A model generated the notes under the pieces. It had not been told where the DNA came from. It saw only the letters and a program-made list of their open reading frames with translations, and did not search any database. Shown in pieces: positions 33,394 through 46,082 of a stretch of DNA of 64,000 bases (positions within the stretch are counted from its first letter, which is position 1; the number at the start of each line of letters is the position of its first letter). Origin of the DNA: Rutpela maculata. Lineage: Eukaryota; Arthropoda; Insecta; Coleoptera; Cerambycidae. A program made the translations under genes and the position numbers. Location: assembly GCA_936432065.2 (NCBI GenBank), contig OW386286.2:5821208-5885207 (forward strand), given 5' to 3'.

Positions 33394-35681
33394 TAGACTA
33401 GTAGATGGTGACAGAAAATCAAAACTGATAGCCTACCATCTGCAAGTAATTTAGTCAGTATTATGTATACAATAAAGCTCAATTTTTGGTACTTTCAAGG
33501 TTTGTCCGCATGCACGGGATGTAGGAAACGATTTCCGGTTTGCATAAAAAAAATAATGTTTTCAACTGATACACTACCGTCTGCAAAGTTCATAATTCGA
33601 AATTAAAGGAATAAAAATATGTCGGAAGTGCTTTTGCAGACAGTTCTGTCATGCACCAAACCTTATACAGGGTACTCCAAAATGTATCAAATTTTAGTAA
33701 AAAAAAAAAAAATGATAATTTACCGTCTGCAAACAATACAAAATGATGATTCTGGTTCATGAAGATGAGTAGGGGAAAGGTGCAGACGTTTACGATATGC
33801 ATATCACCATATTGTGCGCATGTCAACTTGTTATTTTTTTTTATAACTTTGAACAATTGTTTACCGTTTAATTATAGTTTTATTAGAAAATTTAGGTTGC
33901 AAAACTATTGTAAACAATGTTTTCCGACGAATCCAATATGCACGGTTGTCCATTGAATTCTATAAACTTGTAAGAAAATGGGGGTAACTTTTACCGATTA
34001 TTAACTGTCTGCAACTTGGTACAAAGAAAGGTTATTGATTCGATTACGCAATTATTTAATTTGCAGACAATGCGAACTTGCACTAAAACCACAGATATGT
34101 ACCAAAAACAACTATCTACATCGTCTGCAACTTGGTACAAAGAAAGGTTAATGGGTTAAATACGCAATTATTCAATTTGCAGATAATGCCCACATGCACG
34201 AGAGCCACAATAGAGTCAAAACTCGGCGAATTCCATTTGATATCTCTTCGTGTGCGATATGCACCAAAAACAACTCTTTACCTTCTGCAACACAAAATTG
34301 TGTAAGCTAACTTATGCAAGTATATTTTTTTCGGATGGGCAGACAACATGCAGATGCACACGGGCCTGAATTAGTGCTGGTATTCGATAAAGTTGATCGA
34401 TAATTCTCGTCGTAGTTAAATTCAATTGAAAAATATTATTTTATTAAAGTTGTAACAAAAATCTTATACATATTATCATAATAATAATTATTATTTATAA
34501 AAAATTTTGTTCGCCGTCTGTTTCTTCTTCAACATCATCATTCTCAACCACTAACTCCTGGACCGTTTTCCGATAATCCTCAGTGAAATGATACATATCT
34601 TCCTCGCTGTCACTGATATGTGCTAAAAACAAGTTTTCTTCATCTGAATCATTATCAGCATTGTTGTCGGTGAGCATTATTTATTCGTTATCCTCCTCGA
34701 CCACACTGTTACTGGTAATTGCGACTGTAATTTTAAAAATTAATCAGCATTTGAAATTCATTGGAATTAACAAGAAAACTACGGTATTTTCGTACCGTTG
34801 TCGTTATCAGCTACAAAAATTTCTTTGACAGTTTGTGGCACTTCATCTCTATCAACCACCACCAGCCATACTCCTCAACTTTTAAGCTTGATGCTTAGGC
34901 AAAGATGCATTGCTCAACATTTTTGACACTTTATTGTGACTCTGGTGCAAATGCGCATTTGTCTGCAAACTAAATAATTGCATATTTTGAATCAATAATC
35001 TTTCTTTTTACCAAGTTGCAGAAAGTAAATAATTGGTAAAAGTTACCCCCATTTTTTTACACAAATACGTTAAGCGGCAAGTGCTTTGTACACATTTAAT
35101 CTATCTGCAAATAATTCTTTATTGACGCTCTATTTTTAAATCATGTTATCTTTTTAGCTGCAGACGATAAACATAAAAGCAAATAAATAAAAAATAATTA
35201 ATTGTAAAAAATAATAAACAATTGTTCAAAGTTGTAAAAAAAAATAACAATTTGACATGCGCACGATATGGTGACGCGCATATCGTAAACGTCTGAACCT
35301 TTCCCCTACTCGTCTTCATGAACCAGAATCATCATTTTGTACTGTTTGCAGACGGTAAATTATCATTTTTTTTTTTTACTAAAATTTGATACATTTTGGA
35401 GTACCCTGTATAAAGTTTGGTGCATGACAGAACTGTCTGCAAAAGCGCTTCCGACATATTTTTATTCCTTTAATTTCGAATTATGAACTTTGCAGACGGT
35501 AGTGTATCAGTTGAAAACATTGTTTTTTTATGCAAACCGAAAATCGTTTCCTACATCCCGTGCATGCGGACAAACCTTGAAAGTACCAAAAATTGAGCTT
35601 TATTGTATACATAATACTGACTAAATTACTTGCAGATGGTAGGCTATCAGTTCTGATTTTCTGTCACCATCTACTAGCCTA
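33394..35681. mobile_element. 2.3 kb DNA element with very long inverted repeats
   Basis: The ends TAGACTAGTAGATGGTGAC and its near-complement begin arms of at least 460 bases (33394-33860 and about 35215-35681). Weaker pairing reaches about 34080 and 34960. The arms hold repeated CCGTCTGCAA words and a direct ~117 bp repeat at about 34006 and 34123 (CTGCAACTTGGTACAAAG). TAA stands on both outer sides, a possible 3 bp target duplication, but the left TAA is also the end of copy E. The superfamily is undetermined. Confidence 0.8.
34495..34677 (-). CDS. Short acidic open frame inside the long-TIR element
   Basis: 60 codons, rich in D and E (for example NADNDSDEENLF, HISDSEEDMYHF, ENDDVEEETDGEQ). 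It is the only coding-like patch in the non-repeated centre of the 33394-35681 element. Acidic N-termini occur in several DNA transposases, including piggyBac- and Harbinger-type proteins, so it might be the start of a lost transposase. There is no catalytic motif and no homologous continuation. It may be chance. Confidence 0.25.
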   Translation of the reverse strand: MLTDNNADNDSDEENLFLAHISDSEEDMYHFTEDYRKTVQELVVENDDVEEETDGEQNFL

Positions 35682-36158
35682 TAATTAAAGATCCGTACCT
35701 AATACATCTTATTTGGAAAATGGTTAAAAAAATTTCCTGTGCAGTTACTTTTAAATGCTTCTTTCATTTCTAAACGGCTTGCCGCATAGCAGTATGCAAT
35801 AGACACCCCCAGATACAAATTCCTAATTATCAGTTTCTGTTTAATTAACCACTTAATCCTAGCCGTAATTACATGGTTTCTCAATTTACACATGGTCCGA
35901 TTAATGGGCCATTATACCGTTTTCATGTGATAATTCGTCGCCCCCTTGGCATTTACAAATATAATGGGCACATTATATAAATCAGTTTTAATATTTTAAG
36001 ATTAAAGCATTATACAGTATGCACCTGCATCGAGTTTACAAGATGGAATTTTATTTATATTTAATTTTACAAAAAATGACATGAGAATAAAAATGTGTCC
36101 CTGAAATCTTTAACGGAAACTTCAGTTTTCTTAAAATTGAAAAATAGACCAAATAATT
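35682..36158. other. No gene recognised
   Basis: AT-rich spacer with no motif, array or inverted repeat noted. Confidence 0.4.
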
Positions 36159-37179
36159 TTACTTCCATGGAAGTATAGTAACGACAAAAAAATTTTTGAA
36201 ATTTTTTATTGTTCAAATAGGCTTAGAATTTGATCGAAAAAAAATTTTCTGTCTGTTGGTCTGTAACTTTTTTGTGCGCACGTTTACTCTAGAACCGTTT
36301 AACACTTTGAGTACGGCTCCTTATTTTACCAATCTAAATACCAGACGGCTCCATTTTGAGTGGCTTAGGGGCAGTTGCCGTATATATACGGCGTCTTTTT
36401 TGTAAGTGCGAATGCATTTAGTGCCATATTTAAATGGCATTTTATAAGTTTAATTTATTATATTACTTTTATTAATTGTCAAAAACAAACACAAAGTAAA
36501 CAAAGTTTTATTCAACATTCCGAAAATACATGCGCCGTTTATGTACGGCATCTGGTCGCGCAGAAGTGCCGTTTTTATAAGGCATTCGTCTGGTGAAGAA
36601 GTTTGAATGAGCCGTTTCACTACGGCAACCGTTCCTCGAGGTTGCAATTTTTAAAGTTAAGTGCATTTAAACGGCGGCTGTCCCGAGAGCAAAAATAACC
36701 TTTAACGTATATATACTGCAGTCGGCGGTGGGACAAAGTCAGGAAACCCGTTAATATACGGCAACCGTCCTTAAAGGGTTAAGATATTGACTTGAAATTT
36801 GGTACACGTATGTACTTTAACGGGATCTGGAACTAGATTATATTTTCATCTTATTCCGTCGAAGTGTTGGGGGGTAAATGGCGGGTAAACAGGTAAATCA
36901 TGCAGTTAAGAGTCCATAAAATTGGTATTTAGTGTATACGAGAAGCTAAGGTTTCAAAAAAAATTTTGGCATTAGCCCCATTATCACCCCTACCCCATTA
37001 CTAAAAGGGATGAAAAAAAATTGTGATTTAGTGTGTGTACAAGAACCAAAAACCTTAAAATATTTTTTTACTTCGTCCATCCCCACTACCAACCCTCTAC
37101 CACCACCCCTACTACAGATGTGGCATATCGTTTTATAGGTTTTTGGAGTAGACGATTCAAATATTATGTTGTTAAAGTT
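36159..37179 (+). mobile_element. Family 1 Helitron-like element, copy F, interrupted
   Basis: Starts TTACTTCC with a shortened hairpin (ACTTCCATGGAAGT). It is split at 'gaaccgtttaa / gatattgacttg' by a TTAA-flanked miniature element, continues through the usual interior blocks, and stops at 'gttaaagtt', where the 30 bp minisatellite begins. The right terminal block is missing. Confidence 0.85.
36303..36778. mobile_element. piggyBac-like miniature element in a TTAA site
   Basis: 476 bp flanked by TTAA on both sides (36299-36302 and 36779-36782). The uninterrupted family 1 copies read CCGTTTAAGATATTG at this place, so TTAA was duplicated exactly. Ends CACTTTGAGTACGG and, reversed, CCCTTTAAGGACGG form imperfect terminal inverted repeats. 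TTAA specificity with C-starting CTTT-type ends points to the piggyBac superfamily. There is no transposase. The interior repeats a TACGGC/TACGGCA word many times. Confidence 0.88.
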
Positions 37180-37510
37180 ACCTCGAGTAGTATGGACGCG
37201 CAGTGGCTTTCCTAGACTACTATGGATGCGTAGTAGGTTTCCCTGAGTATTATGGATGCGCAGTGGCTTTCCTCGAGTATTTTGGATGCGCAGTGACTTT
37301 TCTCTAGTATTATAGATCGCAGTAGGTTACCTCAACTAGTATGGATGCGCAGTGGGTTACTTTAACTAGTATGGATGCGCAGTGGCTTTTCTTGAGTGCT
37401 ATAGATGCGCAGTGGGTTACCTCAAGTAATATGGATGCGCAGTGGGTTTCCTAGAGTAAATTGGATTGGGTTATCTTGAGTAATATGGATGCGTAGTGGC
37501 TTTCCTCGAA
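37180..37510. repeat. 30 bp minisatellite, about 11 units
   Basis: The word TGGATGCGCAGTGG recurs with spacing very close to 30 bases (37194, 37224, 37254, 37284, 37314, 37343, 37373, 37403, 37433, 37463, 37486). A consensus unit contains 'cctcgagtattatggatgcg'. It starts exactly at the truncated end of copy F. Confidence 0.92.
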
Positions 37511-37599
37511 GAAAATGCTTGAAGTAGAGACTTTACTTCTATCGTGTAGTTTACGGCACCAAAGATTTCTTATATTTTTGTCACGCCATTTTCTGCGTA

Positions 37600-38244
37600 T
37601 TACTTTTAGTTGAAGTATATTAACGCAAAAAAATGGAAATTTTCATTGTTTAAATAGGCTTAGAATATCATGAAACGTCAATATTTTAAGTTTGAGCAAA
37701 ATAAATTTGTCGCGTCGATCTGTCTGTTAGTCTTGTATCTTTTTGGTGCTCATGATTACTCTGGAATTGTTTAAGATATTCACTTAAAATATGGCACACG
37801 TATGTATTTTAATAAGATCTGGAACTAGATTATATTTTGATCTTATTCCGTTGCAGAGTTGAAGGGTAAATTGGGGTAAATGGGGGTAAATCAAGCAAGT
37901 AAGTGTCCATGAAATTGGTGTTTAGTAAATATTTGAGACTAAAGTCTCAAAAAGAAATTAACATTAGCCACCCCTGTTACCACCCCCATCCCATTATTAA
38001 AGGTGGTGAAAAAATAGTGTGATTTAGTGTGTGTACAAGAGCCAAAGTCATCAAGAATTTTTTTCACTTCATTTACCCCCATTACCGATGTGGCATATAA
38101 TTTTATGGGTTTTTGGGATACATGATTTCAAATATTATACTATTAAAGTTCCATAGACAAGTATTTCCACATAGCGGAGTGCAAATATAGTATTTTGTTG
38201 TAAGAGACTTAGATGTGGAAGTAGGGATTCCTTGGGTAGCGGTT
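37600..38244 (+). mobile_element. Family 1 Helitron-like element, copy G
   Basis: From the degraded tip TTACTTTTAGTTGAAGTA to GGATTCCTTGGGTAGCGGTT. It is more diverged than the other copies (microsatellite nearly lost), so probably older. Confidence 0.8.
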
Positions 38245-39440
38245 TTTTGTTTTAATTTTCCAACAAAATGCTAAAAGAATACAATTTTTTGCTTGATTTA
38301 AAACAAACAGATCTTTAATTAAAGCTTCAATAATAATTCTTAAAATCAATTTTTCTCGTAATTTTAGCACTTTTATAAATTTTTACAGTAGTTGCCTTTG
38401 GTTTGAAAATGTCAAATAATAATTTAGTCTAAATAGTCTGAAACGCGAAAATCTGAAGGAATCTCGGGGAGTGATTTCTTTTCGACTACAAAGCTTTGCT
38501 TCGGTAAGCGAGGGAAGCAAAAATGAGATTAATACTGTTGCATTTTACTCTATTTGAAACCTAATCATATATTACCCTAAAGCTATTTGACTTAACATAT
38601 GAACCTATTAAATGGATAATTGAGAAGTAGAATTTTATTAAGATGAAAGGTCTAGTAAATAAATGAAAAAGTAAAGTGCATGTTGTCGACATTTTGAGGA
38701 TATAGTAAATTGTATAGCGAAGTAAATTGGCTCAGTGTTGAAGCCAAGTCTCAGGAGTCTGGATATTAAAAATGCATATAGTGGAAAGTTTTAAGGGCAC
38801 GTATGGTTACCGAAGCCATATTTTATTTCTAATCGCCCATTAGTATACGTAATGTTATGGATTCCTCTCAACTACAGCAATGATTTTGCATTAAAACATA
38901 CTATATATTTAAATAGTCACATCATTGCGCTTGTTTTCATATCCATATACATATTCATTCATTTTTCATATTTATGATACATAAGCTTCACAACATCGAA
39001 TATTTTTCTGGCTGTAAAATGTATATAAGCAATATTTTTATATTCTTCCTTCTATCCTCCTCCTATCCTTCTCGTCGCAGAAGAAAAGCTTTGTAGTTTC
39101 ATTAACTTCACATTCTGGACAATCTTTGTATCTTTTGATTCATTAGCAATACGTAAATAAATTTTAGTAGATATTCAATAAATGAAACTAAGATATGATC
39201 ATATTCAGCTATATACTGAGCGGCCTATTAGTGTGAGGACGTCCAATATCTGGCTTATTAAATATATAAAAAAAGTTTTATGCAAAAGTTATAGGGCTTA
39301 CCTTGTAGTTGTTTATTTATAAAATACGCACGGTGAAACACGTAGTGTGTTCCCTTAAAGCGGAACAGTGTGGAGTACTGTGGAGGCCGATTTTTTTTAA
39401 ATGACTGCATATTTTTGTACACCAAGTACTGAAACATATA
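38245..39440. other. AT-rich spacer with one family 3 hairpin end
   Basis: Positions 38437-38516 resemble 56515-56592: a 'ctgaa...aatctcg...gtgattt' stretch followed by a tip containing CGGTAAGCGAGGGAAG. Nothing else recognised; 38530-39440 holds no clear feature. Confidence 0.45.
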
Positions 39441-40784
39441 TATAGGGTATCCCGGCACTATGAGGCAATACTTCGGGAACGTATAGTTTGGATCAAAATA
39501 ACACTAAAAGTACCTATAATTTTTTTTCTTAGGGCGCCCCCTACGGAGATATTACCCTTTAAAGGTTACATATTCAAGAAGGTTTTTTGCCTATTACTTC
39601 CAAACCGTTCTATCGATCTTAATAAAATTTTGACTGTGTACATATTAAATGAGTACCTTTATTCCAGAAATATGCGCCCTTCGTATCTTGTCTAGAACGT
39701 CAGGGGTGCTTTTTACCCCTAAATTTTGACAAATTAATTTTTGAAAATTAGGGTCACATTTTTAAATTTCTTAAACAATTTTCTAAAAAAAGATTTGATA
39801 TCAATAAAGCGATCCATTTTTGAGAAAAAATGATTTTACTGATAAGGAACAAAGACTGACATTTCGTCAACTCATAACTACATTCTACAACTACAATACA
39901 CACATAACTAAAATAAATGTTCGATGTGAGCACCCTGTACAAGAATACATTCTCGTAAGCGAGATAAGTTGGATCGCTGAACCTGAAATAGCATTCCAGG
40001 GTTGTTCCGAATGGCTTCACATTGGGTAGTGATTCTTTGTAACATCTCTTCCCTTATTTGTACCGGTATTTTATACACTAAATTTTTGAGATGACCCCAA
40101 AAGAAAGAATCTAATGGGTTTAGATCAGGAGAACGAGGGGACCCCGGTACCGGACCTCCTCGGCCAATCCATCGGTGGGGAAATTTTTGATCTAAATATT
40201 TCCTGACTGTGATGCTGAAATGAGGAGGAGCTCCATCATGCATGTACGTCATGCTTCTTATAGTTGCTAATGACATATCTTTAAACCATCTAGATTTTCT
40301 TGAAGAAACCTTAAATAATTTTCCCCATTTAACCGATTTTCCAAAACAAATGGCCCTATTAAATAATTTGCAATTATTCCTGCCGAAACGTTAATTTGGA
40401 ATTGTCGTTGGTGATGAATTTGAATAATTGCACGAGGAAATTGTGAGAATTTATTACACCATCTCTGCGAAATCCGTGAACAAAACACTACCAATAATCT
40501 TGCGGTCTTCCTGTAGCTTTTGCAGGAACTAATTAGCATATTGAACTCGAGCAGGGTAGTCATCCGGGGACATTGCATGAACTTTCTGGAAGTGGAAAGG
40601 ATGGAGAAGCTGTTCATTCAAAATTCTGTGAACCACCGACTTCGAAGTGTTAAATTGCGCTGACGCAAGATTACTCATTTAATATGTACACAGCTCAAGT
40701 TTTATTAAAATCGATAGAACGGTTTGGAAGTAATAGGCAAAAAACCTTATTGAATATGTAACCTTTAAAGGTAATATCTCTGGG
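39441..40784 (-). mobile_element. Decayed mariner-type transposon, right end cut by satellite
   Basis: The left tip TATAGGGTATCCCGG is like mariner-class termini. Inner inverted repeats lie at about 39541-39652 and 40677-40784 and share 'ctattacttccaaaccgttc'. The transposase remnant lies between them on the minus strand. The right tip is absent because the big satellite begins inside the right repeat. Confidence 0.8.
39908..40617 (-). pseudogene. Mariner-type transposase, broken
   Basis: The minus strand reads VHAMSPDDYPARVQYAN near the start of the catalytic domain and LFTDFAEMV where FTDEAEF is expected, so the first catalytic patch is altered or frameshifted. FSQFPRAIIQIHHQ and NRLNGENYLRFLQENL follow. 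A frame change leads to YMHDGAPPHFSITVRKYLD (second catalytic Asp) and WIGRGGPVPGSPRSPDLNPL with SFFWGHLKNLVYKIPV (third acidic residue in SPDL). It is the most complete of three related transposase remnants in the window. Stops and frameshifts make it inactive. Confidence 0.88.
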
Positions 40785-40789
40785 TGGGT

Positions 40790-43700
40790 GGTTGGATGGG
40801 TGTCGAAATGTCCCAGAATGTCGAAATCATGTACCAACATGTTGAAAACATGGGCAAGCTTACCGAAGGCATGTAATAAACACATTCATGAGGAAAACAT
40901 GTTACAACGTGTACAAACAAACACACTAAAAACATGTTCAAACAAGTAAAAACATATCCATACATGTTCCAACATGTAGAAAACACGTCTAAAACATGTA
41001 CCACTATGTTGAAAACTTGCTACAAGTCCAATCATGCCAAATATGTCGAAAACATGACCAAGCATCCCGAAAACATGCCCATACTTGTCGAAATCATTCC
41101 GAAACATTTCCAAGCTTGTCGAAAACATGTCCCAATATGTCCAAACAAACAGACCAAAAAACATATCAAAACATGTTCCAACATGTCGAAATCATTATCA
41201 AATGTCGAAATGTCCCAGAATGTCGAAAACATGTTCCAACAAGTCGAAAACATGTCTAAAAATATCCAAGCGTGCCTAAAACATGTTAAAAACTTGTTTC
41301 AACATACCCAGGCGTGCCCAAATATGTCAAAACATCCAAACATGTTCCAACATGTCGACAACTTGTCCGAGCTTGCCGAAAAACTGCCCTTAGTTGTCGA
41401 AATCATTACCAAACATGTCCAAGCATATCGAAAATATGTTCCAACATGTCCATATTCACTGAAAACACGTTCAAACGTCTAAAATATCAAAACATGTTCC
41501 AACTTGTTGTAATCATTCCTAAACGTGGGTAGGTGCGTGTCGAAATGTCCCAAAATGTCGAAAACATGTGACAATATGCCGAAAGCATGCAATAAACATA
41601 TTCATGATGAAAACATGTTACAACTTGTACACACCAAAAACATGCCCAAACACACCAAAAACATGTCCAAACGCACCAAAAACATTTTCAAACAAGTTAA
41701 AAACATATCAATACATGTTCCAACATGTCGAAATCATTCCCAAATGTCGAAAACATGTTCCAGCAGGTCGAAAACACGTCTAGAACATGTACCACCATGT
41801 TGAAAACGTGTCCAAATATGCCCAAATATGTCGAGAACATGTTCCATCATATCGAAAACATGACCAGGCATCCCGAAAACATACCCATACTGGTCGAAAT
41901 CTTCCCAATCATTTCCAAGCTTGTCGAAAACATGTTCCAACATGTCCAAACAAATAGACCAAAACATGTTTCATGTTCAAACACGTCGGAAACATCAAAA
42001 CATGTTCCAACACGTCAAAATCATTCCCAAATGTCGAAATGTCCCAAACTGTCGAAAACTTGCCTAAAAATATCCAACCATGCCTAACACATGTTGAAAA
42101 TTTGTTACAGCATGCCCAGACATGCCCAAATATGTCAAAAACATATCCAAACATGTTCCAACATGTCGACAACATGTCCAAGCATGCCGAAAACATGCAA
42201 TAACATATTCCAATATGTCGAAACCATGTCTCAACATGTCCAAACAAACAGACAAAAATCATGTTACATATTCAAACATATCGGAAACATATCGAAACAT
42301 GTTCCAACATGTCGAAATCATTTCCAAATGTCGAAATGTCTCAGAATGTCGAAAACATGTTCCAACGAGTCGGAATCATGTCTAAAAATATCCAAGCATG
42401 CCTAAAACATGTTGAAAACTTGTTACATCATGCCCAAATGTCGAAAATATACCCAAACATGTTCCAACATGTCAACAACATGTCCAAGCATGCCAAAAAC
42501 ATGCAACAACATATTGCAACATGTCGAAAGCATGCACATACGTGTCGAAATCATTCCCAAACATGTCAAAGCATGTCTAAAACATGTGCCAACATGTCCA
42601 TATACACTGAAACATATTCCAACATGTTCAAGCATACCTAAAACATGTTGAAAACTTGTTTCAACATGCCCGGACATGCCCAAATATATCGAAAACATAT
42701 CCAAACATGTTCCAACATGTCGACAACACGTCAAAACATGCCCTTACTTGTCGAAATCATTCCCAAGCATGTCCAAGCATATCGAAAACATGTTCCAACA
42801 TGTTCATATTCACCGAAAACATGTTCAAACATGTCTAAAACGTATCAAAACATGTTCCAACATGTCGAAATCTGTCTCATTCCTATGTACGTCCCGCGTG
42901 TCGAAAACATGTTCCAACATACCGAAAATATGTTCCAACATGTTCCAACATATTCAAACGTGTAGAAAACATATCAATACATGTTCCAACTTGTAATAAT
43001 TCCTAAACGTGGGAGGGTGGGTGTCGAAATGTCCCAGAATGTCGAAAACATGTACCAACATGTTGAAAAGATGTACCAGCATGCCGAAAGGATGCAATAA
43101 ACATATTCATAATGAAAACATGTTACAACGTGTACAAACACCAAAAACATGTCCAAACAAACACCAAAAACATTTTCAAACAAGTCAAAAAGATATCCAT
43201 ACATGTTCCAACATTTCGAAATCATTCCGAAATATCCCAAAACGTCGAAAATATGTCCCAAAATGTCGAAAACACGCCTAAAACATGTACCACCATGTTC
43301 AAAACTTGTCCAAACATGCCCAAATATGTCGAAAACATGTTCCAACATGTCTAAAACATACCCATACTTATCGAAATCTTCCCAAACATTTCCAAGCTTG
43401 TCGAAAACATGTTCCAACATGTCCAAACAAACAGATCAAAAACATGTTCCAACACGTCGAAATCATTCCCAAATGTCGAAATGTCCCAGACTGTCGAAAC
43501 ATGTCTAAAAATATCCAAGCGAGCCTAAAACATGTTGAAAACTTGTTACAACATGTCCAAATATATCGAAGACATATCCAAACATGTTCCAACCGGCCGA
43601 CAACATGTGCAAGCATGCCGAAAACATGCAATAACATATTCCAACATGTCGAGATCTTATCCCAACATGTCTAAACAAACAGACAAATATCATGTTACAA

Positions 43701-45283
43701 CATGTTCAAACATGTCGGAAACATATCGAAATCATTTCCAAATGTCGAAATGTCCCAGAATGTCGAAAACATGATCCAACAAGTAGAAAACATGTATAAA
43801 AATATTCAAGCATGCCCAAAACATGTTGAAAACTTGTTACAGCATGCCCAGACATGCCCAAATATGTCGAAAACAAGTCCAAACATGTCCCAACATGTCC
43901 GAGCATGCCGAAAACATGCAATAACATATTGCAACATGTCGAAAACATGCCCATACTTGTCGAAATCATTCCCAAACATGTCAAAGCATGTCGAAAACAT
44001 GTTCCAACATGTTCAAACATGTCTAACACATCCTAACATGTTCCAACATGTCGAAATCATTCTCATTCCTATCTACGTGTCGACAACATGTTCCAAACAT
44101 ATCCCAACATGTCCAAACGAACAGACCAAAAACATGTTTAAACATGTCTGAAACATATCAAAACATGTTCCAACATGTCGAAATGTCCCAGAATGTCGAA
44201 AACATGTCCCAACAAGTCGAAAATATGTCTAAACATATCCAAGCATGCCTAAAACATGTTGAAAACTTGTTACAACATGCCAGGACATGCCCAAATATAT
44301 CGAAAATATACATGTTCCAAGCATGCCGAAAACATGCCCTTACTTGTCGAAATCATTCCCAAACATGTCCAAGTATGTCGAAAACATGTTCCAACATGTC
44401 CGTATTCACCGAAAACATGTTCAAACATGTTTAAAACATATCATAACATGTTCCAATATGTCGAAATCATTCTCATTCCTATGTAAGTCCGCATGTCGAA
44501 AACATGTTCCAACATGTTCGAACATGTCAAAAACAAATCAAGACATGTTCCAACATGTCGAAATCATTCCCAAATGTCGAAATGGCCCAGAACGTCGAAA
44601 CCATATTCCAACATGTCGAAAACACGTCTAAGACATGTACCACCATGTTGAAAACTTGTTACAATATGTACAAACATGCCCAAATATGTCGAAAATATGT
44701 TCCAACATGTCAAAAATATGACCAAGCACCTCGAAAACATGCCCATACTTGTCCCAACAAGTTGAAAACTTGTCTAAAGATATCTAAGCATGCCTAAAAC
44801 ATGTTGAAAACTTGTTACAATATGCCCAAGTATATCGAAAACATATCCAAACATGTTCCAACATGTCGACAACATGTCCAAGCATGCCGAAAACATACAA
44901 TAACATATAACAACATGTTGAAAACATGCCCATACTTGTCGAAATCATTCCCAAACATGTCCAATCATGCAGAAAACATGTTCCAACATGTCCATGTACA
45001 TCGAAAACATGTTCCAACATGTTCGTTGGACATGTCTAAAACATATCAAAACATGTTCCAACATGTATAAAATCATTCCCATTCCCAAGTCGAAGACGTG
45101 TTCCAACATATCGAAAACATGTTCCAACATGTTCAAACATGTCGAAAACATGAAGACACGTTCCAACATGTCGAAATGATTCCTAAACAGGTCTAAACAT
45201 ACCGAAAACATCTCAACGTGTCCAAGAATGTCGAAAACACGCCCCAACAAGTCGAAAACATATTCCAACATGTCTCAAACATG
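40790..45283 (+). repeat. ACATGT satellite, block 1
   Basis: Continuous array of degenerate 10- and 11-base units around ACATGT, for example AACATGTTCC, AACATGTCGA and AAACATGTCC. ATG-to-ATG spacing is mostly 10 or 11, so dimers are 21 bp. Higher-order order is visible: the block 'aacatgttgaaaacttgtta' recurs at about 43528, 43818, 44258, 44642 and 44798. Because units contain few stop triplets in any frame, dozens of overlapping open frames appear on both strands. I treat none as genes. Confidence 0.95.
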
Positions 45284-46082
45284 TTGGTTGGTTGGTACAC
45301 TTCCTTATGTTATCGTGAGAATAGTAATTTCAATTGGTTCCCATACAGATTATTCACATTTCACCAGATGCTTAACACCTGCACGCCATTATCGTTATCG
45401 TCTCTCGTTATTGTCTCTAATACCAATATTATACAATCTATGGTTCAATATTTCTTCGATGAAAGTGTCAAAAGCTTTGGTAAGATCAAACAACAGTGAA
45501 ACAAATTTATTTTATTAGGGGCGTCAGTCAGTGAATTGCTAACTGCTCTCTCTTCAAAGTTTCCGCATCGTAAGAACGATGTACTGGTCTTATATCTAAC
45601 ACTGCTTATTGTCTTATTACTTCTGAATGTCCTAATTACTTTCTTAGAGCTCCTCTCTTCAGCTTCTGTGATCTGATCGACGTTCTGAATATCATACGTG
45701 TGGACCTTTTTGAGGTCAAGTTTATTCAGTGATAGATCTAACACACAAAAGCTCCCGAGAGGTTAAACTAAAAGTTAATCATTCAGGGCAAGTTGTACCA
45801 ACAAGCAGTTAGTCCTAACCCTGTGTTAAGAGCAATGACGCGTTGTACCAATACGCTAACCTTGAATTTTAAGGATATTGAGCGCACTTAAACCCGTAAA
45901 ACTTAAAGTGGACATGTCCGCATGTACTTATTTATGGGCTAATCGAACGTTTCCTTTATTTTTCCCAATATTGAAGATCTGCTTTCGGGCATGAAACTGT
46001 CATTTTCTGATAATCCTCCGGTGCATGGTCAAGTCGCCTGATAGATTTAAATTCTTTTTATGCGAAAAACATGCCTTGACAT
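45284..46082. mobile_element. LINE-like module 1 between satellite blocks
   Basis: Non-satellite 0.8 kb starting TTGGTTGGTTGGTACAC and ending GCGAAAAACATGCCTTGAC. The minus strand reads LFDLTKAFDTFIEEILNHRLYNIGIRD, here cited only as RT motif A (DLTKAFDT) with its following helix, at about 45420-45495. A 99-codon minus frame (45445-45744) in another register contains NVDQITEAEERSSKK and is conserved in module 3. It looks like rearranged retrotransposon sequence. Confidence 0.7.
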
